From contig JAISEZ010000095.1 of the NCBI GenBank assembly GCA_031263835.1, positions 1-10,890 on the forward strand: a stretch of 10,890 bases of DNA, given 5' to 3'. The DNA comes from Tannerella sp. GTDB taxonomy: Bacteria > Bacteroidota > Bacteroidia > Bacteroidales > Tannerellaceae. The position numbers were made by a program, and so were the translations under genes. This document shows, one piece after another, positions 5,493 to 10,890 of this stretch; the stretch's first letter is position 1, and every line of letters begins with the position of its first letter. The notes under the pieces were generated by a model. It did not search any database. It saw only the letters and a program-made list of their open reading frames with translations, and was not told where the DNA came from.

Positions 5493-6722
5493 TCATTCAA
5501 GAGGGATGTTCCGTACGTTTTCGATTATATGCCCGTCGCCTGTCGGGTTGACGGGACCTAAAATGTCTTCCGTACCGATGTATTGTATGTTTCTGAATAC
5601 GGAGTTTTTGATGTATCCGCCGTCATCGACAAAACGGATTTTACCCATCAGGTTTTGAAACACGAAATTGGTATGCAGTCCGGGCGGAATCTTGTATTTG
5701 GTAAAAGATATCCGGCTGTCCACACTGGCAACCATGTCACTGAAAATGAAATTGTACTGTTTCTGTTTTCCCGAAGACATGAGTTTAATCAGTTTCCACC
5801 CGAAGGCATTGACTCCGTATATATCACGGCAAATGATATTGTAGGTGTCATCTTCTTCACCCCGGTAATTGTCGCCGCAGGGACTGACCGTGTTTTCCAT
5901 GCCCGTAGCGAAGCTTGCATCATCGTTAAAATATTCTCCGATCATGAGAAAGTCGTCGCCGGTGTTGCCCGTACAGTTTTCGATAAGGATGTCATGACAT
6001 CCTTGCCGGATGCCGAAACCGTCCTGATTCTTGATGAGATGCTTTTCTCCGTCAATAAAAATATGTCCGCAAGCGTCAAACGAGATGCCCCGCATGACGC
6101 CGTTCGAACTCCTGGCGACGATAATTCCATGCCCGTGATAATTTTTCAGCTTGATGTTTTCGATGCTGAAACCCACCGTCTCGACGATATTGATGCCGTG
6201 ATTCAACCAGCCGCCATACTGATTTACTCCGGACTTTCCCTCATCTGTTCCGTAGGAATAGTAGAAAGAGCTGTTGGTGGTCGAAAGCTGCTTAAAACAG
6301 TCGCCGGTCGCCCGGGGATGGTCTGCTCCTTCAAGCAATACGTTGCCGATGCCGATGATGTGTACATTGTGGTATGTTTCGAGAGACGGCTGCCCGACTT
6401 TCAGGTTGGCTGTCCGGATAAAATTGTCGCGACACAGGTCGGACAGTTTAAGCGTACAGTTGTCCAGCACCAGCGTGAAATCCGATGGCAGCAGGATGGC
6501 CGAATCTATCTTCCAGACACCGGTATTTGTCACCCTGTCGATCGCCGGAATAACGACTTTTCGACCCCTGTTCCCGGCATATTCGATCGCTGCCGCAATA
6601 CGGGATGTCTGAGAGCCGTTTTCGAAATCGTTCGGCGAGACATAATCATTGTTTTGCGCACTCAAAGGCACCTGTGTCATGCATCCAAGCATGAAAAGTA
6701 AAATTGAAACTGTTCCCTTCAT
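5493..6722 (-). CDS. Secreted right-handed beta-helix protein, GH28/pectate-lyase-like
   Basis: The 409-residue product has a type I signal peptide (MKG, hydrophobic core 5-20, cleavage near LSA-Q at 22/23). Residues 28-70 resemble the N-terminal cap of pectate-lyase-superfamily proteins (SRIAAAIEYAGNRGRKVVIPA). The middle has repeated beta-helix rungs: IGIGNVLLEG, NYHGHGIIVARSSNGVMRGISF, and NQDGFGIRQGCHDILIENCTGNTGDD at 232-257. NQD and TGDD sit where glycoside hydrolase family 28 carries its catalytic aspartates, so a polysaccharide-cleaving role, for example on pectin-like or other uronic polymers, is plausible. The usual later GH28 His-Gly and RIK motifs are not clear, so activity is uncertain. 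It is likely periplasmic or exported. It begins 53 bp after the transporter gene and is probably transcribed with it. No promoter box stands out in the 53-bp gap. Confidence 0.75.
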   Translation of the reverse strand: MKGTVSILLFMLGCMTQVPLSAQNNDYVSPNDFENGSQTSRIAAAIEYAGNRGRKVVIPAIDRVTNTGVWKIDSAILLPSDFTLVLDNCTLKLSDLCRDNFIRTANLKVGQPSLETYHNVHIIGIGNVLLEGADHPRATGDCFKQLSTTNSSFYYSYGTDEGKSGVNQYGGWLNHGINIVETVGFSIENIKLKNYHGHGIIVARSSNGVMRGISFDACGHIFIDGEKHLIKNQDGFGIRQGCHDILIENCTGNTGDDFLMIGEYFNDDASFATGMENTVSPCGDNYRGEEDDTYNIICRDIYGVNAFGWKLIKLMSSGKQKQYNFIFSDMVASVDSRISFTKYKIPPGLHTNFVFQNLMGKIRFVDDGGYIKNSVFRNIQYIGTEDILGPVNPTGDGHIIENVRNIPLE

Positions 6723-6775
6723 AATTAATCATTCAAAATTCAATGCGCGGTACCATCGTGCACCAGGCACCTTTT

Positions 6776-8143
6776 TCAACGCTCCCTGATGATATTCGGT
6801 TTTTCCAGTCCATAGCCTTTTTTCCGGTCTTCCCGCCCGAGCAGCCATGCAACGAACACGGCCAGCAACCCGAAACAGGCGAAAACAATCATCGGAAGCG
6901 TATAGTCGTACGGTTTTTCCGCGACGCCCGTTTGGCAATAGTTCTTGAGCACCCAGCCGATCAGCATGGGGACGCCGGTCAGTCCGATGTTCTGTACCCA
7001 GAAGATGGTGGCGTATGCCGTCCCCAGCTGGTTTTGCGGGATAATCTTGGGCACCGACGGCCACATGGCCGAAGGAACCAGCGAAAAGGCAATGCCCAGC
7101 AGCACCATGATGAACGCGGCAAACCACCACACGTTCAGCAGCGGCAGAGCAAAAAGCGTATGAACGGCAACCAGCAGGACAGACCCTGCAAGCATGATGC
7201 TCGCGCCTTTCCCGACCCTGTCATACAGCAGTCCGAAGACCGGCGTCAGCAGGATGGCCCCGAAGGGCAGCAGCGACGGAATCATGCCCGCCAGCTCCCC
7301 GTCCACGCCATACTTGTTTATCATCAGCGAGGTGGCATATTTCAGGAAAGGAAAAACGCCCGAATAGAACAGGAGGCACAGGATGGCTATCAGCCAGAAT
7401 CCGCCGTTGCGGACAACCTGCAGCACATCCTTCAGCCGGAAAGATTCTTCCTGCCCTTCCGCGGGATCGACATGCTCCGCGACGGACTGATCCAGTTTGC
7501 GATCCATCACGCAGAAAACAAAGAACGCGAGCAGGCCGATGCAAAGCAGGAGCAGTCCCAGCAGCAGAGGCGCCGAGATTTCGTCGAAATGGACGGCCGT
7601 TTTGACGGTTGCGGAGAACGCCAGCGTGGTTCCGATACGGGCGGTGGAGACCTGCAATCCCATTGCCAGGGCGATCTCCTTTCCCGAAAACCAGCGGGCG
7701 ATGACTTTGGTCACCGTCACGCCCGCCGTCTCCGCGCCCATGCCGAAAACGGCGAAGCCCAGACAGGCCGTCAGTACCTGCGCCTTGATGCCGAACATCG
7801 TCCCTTCGAGGGCAAAGAACGGCGAAACCGCATAGTACTTGACGGCACATCCGAGAATCATCAGCAGGCAGGACAGTGTACCGGTGAATCGTGTGCCTTT
7901 CCGGTCGAGGATGATTCCCCCGAAGATCAGCATGAACAGAAATACGTTGAACCATCCGTAGGAGCCGGAGAACAGTCCATATTCCGCTCCGTCCCAGCCG
8001 AACTGTTCCTCCAGCATGGGTTGCAGGGGCGCCATCACGTCGGTAATGAAATAAGCGCACATCATCGTGATGGAAACAATCCCCAGTACGCTCCACCGCG
8101 CCAGAGGAGAGTCGTTAAGTCTCCGTTTCAGGTTCCGAGTCAT
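6776..8143 (-). CDS. Major facilitator superfamily transporter, MFSD1-like
   Basis: The 455-residue inner-membrane protein has about 12 hydrophobic segments in two halves joined by a charged loop (about 213-240, MDRKLDQSVAEHVDPAEGQE). MFS motif A appears after helix 2 (GGIILDRKGTR, 75-85, with Asp80-Arg81) and again after helix 8 (GLLYDRVGKG, 304-313). The segment SLVPSAMWPSV (354-364) followed by LGTAYATIFWVQNIG (373-387) resembles the conserved stretch of MFSD1-type transporters, whose animal member moves dipeptides out of lysosomes. Transfer of that substrate to this protein is only inference; a sugar-acid or organic-anion substrate is equally possible. ATG 8143 lies inside the end of folC (29-bp overlap, different frame), and no nearer start keeps helix 1. 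The overlap suggests translational coupling with folC. Confidence 0.85.
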   Translation of the reverse strand: MTRNLKRRLNDSPLARWSVLGIVSITMMCAYFITDVMAPLQPMLEEQFGWDGAEYGLFSGSYGWFNVFLFMLIFGGIILDRKGTRFTGTLSCLLMILGCAVKYYAVSPFFALEGTMFGIKAQVLTACLGFAVFGMGAETAGVTVTKVIARWFSGKEIALAMGLQVSTARIGTTLAFSATVKTAVHFDEISAPLLLGLLLLCIGLLAFFVFCVMDRKLDQSVAEHVDPAEGQEESFRLKDVLQVVRNGGFWLIAILCLLFYSGVFPFLKYATSLMINKYGVDGELAGMIPSLLPFGAILLTPVFGLLYDRVGKGASIMLAGSVLLVAVHTLFALPLLNVWWFAAFIMVLLGIAFSLVPSAMWPSVPKIIPQNQLGTAYATIFWVQNIGLTGVPMLIGWVLKNYCQTGVAEKPYDYTLPMIVFACFGLLAVFVAWLLGREDRKKGYGLEKPNIIRER

Positions 8144-9482
8144 CCAGGTCCGTTATCCGCAGATATTCCTCCCGAAACTCCCCGTCCCTGTACAGGGGAA
8201 GGGCGTCGGCCACGACGAAGTTGCTGCCTCCGATAAAGATCAAATCCTGGGGCTGGGCTTCCTTCATGACGGCTTCGACAGCGTCGTTCACCGAATGGAA
8301 ACTCGTCCCCGAAAGACCGTACTGGCGGGCTTTCGCCTCCAGCGTCTCTATCGGCAGCGCACGGCCGGTGGAAGCCTGCGTAAGATAATAGGTCGCATCG
8401 GTCGGCATCATCGGCAGAATGGAGTCGACATCCTTGTCGTTCGACATGCCGATAATCATCCGCAGGTGCGTGTGCAAGCCGGCTTTTTGCAGCAGCTGGG
8501 GCGTCAGGTGTTCCCACGCTCCGGCATTGTGTCCCGTGTCGCAGATCACCAGCGGTTCCTTTTGCAGCGTTTGCCACCGTCCCGTCAGGCCGGTATGCTC
8601 AATAATCCGCCCCATGCCGCCACGTACGGCTTTCGGCGGAACCTTGATGCGCACCTCCTTCAGCTGATGCAGCGCCGTCAGCACCGTTTGCACGTTCATC
8701 CGCTGCGCCAGTCCTTCCAGATCGCAGACGAAACGGCCAAACTCCGGTGAATGAAATTCCAGTTTGCCGTTTTTCTGCTGCCTGACGTTCAGGAGCCGCT
8801 GCTCCTCTTCGGCGAAAAAGATGGGCGCCTGCATTTCGCTTGCCTTGTTCAGGAAAACGTCGCATACGTCCGGCTGATTCACGGCTTCGCCGATCACCAC
8901 CGGCACATGTGCCTTGATGATGCCGGCCTTCTCGTTTGCAATCTGTATCAGCGTATCACCCAAATACTGCGTATGTTCCTTGCTGATGTTCGTAATGATA
9001 CTCAGCTTCGGACGGATGATATTCGTGCTGTCCAGTCTGCCTCCCAAGCCGGCTTCGATAATGGCGATGTCCACCTTTTTATGGCGGAAAAATTCAAATG
9101 CCAGACACGAAGTCAGCTCGAAGAAGGAGGGTTTCATTGATTCAATTGCCAGCCGGTGCCGTTCCACGAAATCAACCACGTATTGCCTGGGAATCATTTT
9201 CCCGTTTACGCGGATGCGTTCGCAAAAGTCCACCAGATGCGGGGAGGTGTACAAACCGACTTTGTACTTCGCTTCCCGTAACACGGCGGCAAGCATGTGG
9301 GACACGGAACCTTTTCCGTTCGTGCCGGCCACATGAATCGTGTGATACCCCCGATGGGGATTCCCCATCACGTTGTCAAGTGCCATACTCCTGTCCAAAC
9401 CGGGCTTGTAAGCCCCCCTGCCGACTTGATGAAAAGCCGGGGTGCAGGAATATAAAAAACTAAGAGTTTCTATGTATGTCAT
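8115..9482 (-). CDS. folC: Folylpolyglutamate synthase / dihydrofolate synthase
   Basis: FolC adds glutamate to dihydropteroate and to reduced folates, using ATP, in the cytoplasm. The 455-residue protein shows the Mur-ligase-type plan: P-loop GTNGKGSV (53-60), TSPHL (79-83), EAGLGGRLDSTN (143-154), NISKEH (165-170), and the C-terminal-domain motifs GRWQ (301-304) and DTGHN (315-319; DGAHN in many homologues). IIGMSNDKDV (343-352) is also typical. I chose ATG 9482 (MTYIETLSFLY) because that is the normal family beginning. The frame stays open to 9611, but that part lies under the phoH promoter and has no family similarity. The gene is the first of a leftward cluster with the MFS and beta-helix genes. 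It is divergent from phoH with 81 bp between start codons. All expected motifs are present, so it should be active. Confidence 0.95.
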   Translation of the reverse strand: MTYIETLSFLYSCTPAFHQVGRGAYKPGLDRSMALDNVMGNPHRGYHTIHVAGTNGKGSVSHMLAAVLREAKYKVGLYTSPHLVDFCERIRVNGKMIPRQYVVDFVERHRLAIESMKPSFFELTSCLAFEFFRHKKVDIAIIEAGLGGRLDSTNIIRPKLSIITNISKEHTQYLGDTLIQIANEKAGIIKAHVPVVIGEAVNQPDVCDVFLNKASEMQAPIFFAEEEQRLLNVRQQKNGKLEFHSPEFGRFVCDLEGLAQRMNVQTVLTALHQLKEVRIKVPPKAVRGGMGRIIEHTGLTGRWQTLQKEPLVICDTGHNAGAWEHLTPQLLQKAGLHTHLRMIIGMSNDKDVDSILPMMPTDATYYLTQASTGRALPIETLEAKARQYGLSGTSFHSVNDAVEAVMKEAQPQDLIFIGGSNFVVADALPLYRDGEFREEYLRITDLDDSEPETET

Positions 9483-9525
9483 ATTTATGTATTTAAAAGC
9501 GGTGTAAAAGTAGATAAATTCTTCG

Positions 9526-9533
9526 TATCTTTG
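9526..9533 (+). promoter_or_regulatory. -7 promoter box of phoH
   Basis: TATCTTTG matches the Bacteroidetes -7 consensus exactly and lies 30 bases before ATG 9564. No clear TTG is seen 19-21 bases upstream, so the -33 half is weak. Transcription would begin near 9539-9542, leaving a short A-rich leader. For the divergent folC gene only a degenerate box (TACTTTTA on the minus strand, about 9505-9512) is visible. Confidence 0.6.
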
Positions 9534-9563
9534 CCATCTAAACGTAATAAAAAAAATGAATGC

Positions 9564-10889
9564 ATGGGAACAAAGAAGAATTTTATACTGGATACGAACG
9601 TTATACTGCATGATTATCAGTGCATAAGAAACTTTCAGGAAAATGATATTTTTTTGCCTGTCGCGACGCTGGAAGAGCTTGACAGGTTCAAAAAAGGGAG
9701 TGATCAGCTCAATTATAACGCTCGCGAATTCATCCGCGAACTGGATCGACTGACCACCGACAGGCTACCTCAAAAAGGTGTTTCTATCGGAAACGGACTG
9801 GGAAGGCTTTTCGTGATTACCGACGAAACGTATCACCGGAAAGTGGCGTCTTCGTTTCATGAACGTATCCCGGATCACCGGATTCTTTCCTGCACCTGCC
9901 TTGTCATGGACAGCCATCCGGACATGCAGACGATTCTCGTGACGAAGGACGTCAACCTCCGGATGAAAGCCCGGGCGCTGGGAATCCCCGTTCAGGATTA
10001 TATCACCGGGAAAGTGAAGAATGTGGATGCCTTTGACCGTACGCACGAAACGTATGAAGGGGTGGACGCCGACCTGATAGATGAAGTGTATGCCTCCCGC
10101 GAGGGCATCGATGTTTCGCGTCTGCCGTTCGGCGACGCCCTGAAACCGAACGCCTGTTTTATCCTCAAGAGCAGCCGCAATTCCGTGATGGCGCGTTACA
10201 GTCCCTTTACGGAGAAGGTCGGGAAGGTGGAGAAGGGGGCGAATTACGGTATCCAGCCGCGCAATGCCGAGCAGAGTTTTGCCTTTGAGGTACTGAACGA
10301 CCCGGACATCAAACTGGCCGGCATCACCGGCAAGGCCGGTACGGGCAAGACGCTGCTGGCGCTGGCTTCGGCGCTGAAGCAGGCGGACCGCTACAAGCAG
10401 ATTCTGCTGGCGCGTCCGATCGTTTCGCTGGCGAACAGGGACATCGGCTTCCTGCCGGGGACGCAGAAGGATAAGGTTGCGCCCTACATGCAGCCGCTGT
10501 TCGACAACCTGAACGTCATCAGGGCGCAGTTCGCGCCGAACAGTCCGGAAATCCGCCGGATCGACGAGATGCAGAAGAGCGAACAGCTGGTGATCGAAGC
10601 GCTGGCCTTTATCCGCGGACGAAGTCTGGCGGGGACGATTTGCATCATCGACGAGGCGCAGAACTTGACGCCCCACGAAATCAAAACGATTGTCACGCGC
10701 ACGGGCGAAGGTTCGAAGATGATTTTCACCGGCGATATTCACCAGATTGATTCGCCTTACCTGGATGCTCAAAGCAACGGACTGGCGTATATGATCGACC
10801 GGATGAGGGGACAGGCCCTGTTTGCACACGTCAACCTGATGAAAGGCGAACGCAGCGAACTGGCTGAACTGGCAGCGAATCTGCTGTGA
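9564..10889 (+). CDS. phoH: PIN domain-PhoH ATPase fusion protein (PhoH2 type)
   Basis: The product has 441 residues and is complete; TGA is at 10887-10889. Residues 5-140 form a PIN nuclease domain: LDTNVILHD with Asp10, ATLEELDRF with Glu37/Glu38, Asp104, and LVTKDVNLRMKA with Asp129, a plausible acidic set for metal-dependent RNA cleavage. Residues about 225-441 form the PhoH P-loop ATPase, with Walker A GKAGTGKT (256-263), LLARPIVSLANRDIGFLPG, Walker B TICIIDEAQN (358-367) and FTGDIHQIDSP. Proteins of this PhoH2 class are described as RNA helicase/ribonuclease enzymes linked to RNA turnover. I chose ATG 9564 because it places the PIN strand FILDTNVI at residue 7. The TTG at 9531 in the same frame overlaps the promoter box, and ATG 9556 is out of frame. 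The gene is transcribed alone. No VapB-like antitoxin lies beside it. Confidence 0.92.
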   Translation: MGTKKNFILDTNVILHDYQCIRNFQENDIFLPVATLEELDRFKKGSDQLNYNAREFIRELDRLTTDRLPQKGVSIGNGLGRLFVITDETYHRKVASSFHERIPDHRILSCTCLVMDSHPDMQTILVTKDVNLRMKARALGIPVQDYITGKVKNVDAFDRTHETYEGVDADLIDEVYASREGIDVSRLPFGDALKPNACFILKSSRNSVMARYSPFTEKVGKVEKGANYGIQPRNAEQSFAFEVLNDPDIKLAGITGKAGTGKTLLALASALKQADRYKQILLARPIVSLANRDIGFLPGTQKDKVAPYMQPLFDNLNVIRAQFAPNSPEIRRIDEMQKSEQLVIEALAFIRGRSLAGTICIIDEAQNLTPHEIKTIVTRTGEGSKMIFTGDIHQIDSPYLDAQSNGLAYMIDRMRGQALFAHVNLMKGERSELAELAANLL

Positions 10890-10890
10890 A

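Noticed and set aside
6743..8236. 497-codon + strand frame opposite the MFS gene
   Set aside because: It is rich in Gln, Arg and His, as expected from reading a membrane-protein gene backwards, and the MFS frame is clearly real.
9483..9611. 43-codon N-terminal extension of FolC
   Set aside because: It overlaps the phoH promoter and first phoH codons, has no family similarity, and FolC normally begins at the MTYIETL position.
9564..10000. PIN domain as a VapC toxin of a toxin-antitoxin pair
   Set aside because: The domain is fused to a full PhoH ATPase, and no antitoxin gene precedes it; the upstream gap is only a short promoter region.

Overview
The window reads as a piece of chromosome from a Bacteroidetes bacterium, most likely order Bacteroidales. 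The main signs are a TonB-dependent receptor with an N-terminal carboxypeptidase-regulatory-like domain and an OMP_b-brl_3-type barrel, a C69 dipeptidase of the secreted Bacteroidales type, A-rich leaders without clear Shine-Dalgarno sites, and promoters of the TTG-N(19-21)-TAnnTTTG type. I cannot name a genus from the sequence alone. The gene content is mostly housekeeping or common accessory genes. The unusual material is in the non-coding DNA.

Layout from left to right: (1) the last 31 codons of ribonuclease R (rnr, +), ending at 98; (2) a converging C69 peptidase (188-1735, -), separated from rnr by a fold-back block of 7-bp repeats; (3) an 800-bp gap (1736-2536) between divergent genes. 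This gap holds the C69 promoter, a 185-bp element with perfect 19-bp inverted ends, a very good promoter for the rightward receptor gene, a small upstream ORF running into a run of 12 G, and two kinds of dispersed hairpin repeat; (4) a TonB-dependent receptor (2537-4960, +); (5) a 532-bp convergent gap containing six tandem 41-42-bp units, each carrying a palindromic core; (6) a leftward cluster folC -> MFS transporter -> secreted right-handed beta-helix (GH28/pectate-lyase-like) protein (9482 down to 5493). folC and the transporter overlap by 29 bp, and the transporter is 53 bp from the beta-helix gene; (7) a rightward phoH-type PIN-PhoH ATPase (9564-10889), complete, divergent from folC with its own promoter box.

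The protein genes do not obviously form one pathway. The folC-MFS-beta-helix cluster may couple a folate enzyme to uptake of some small solute and to polysaccharide handling, but that is only inference from position. I see no defence system, CRISPR array, integrase, transposase, rRNA or tRNA. The features most deserving a second look are the palindrome array at 5021-5280 and the leader of the receptor gene at 2108-2536.
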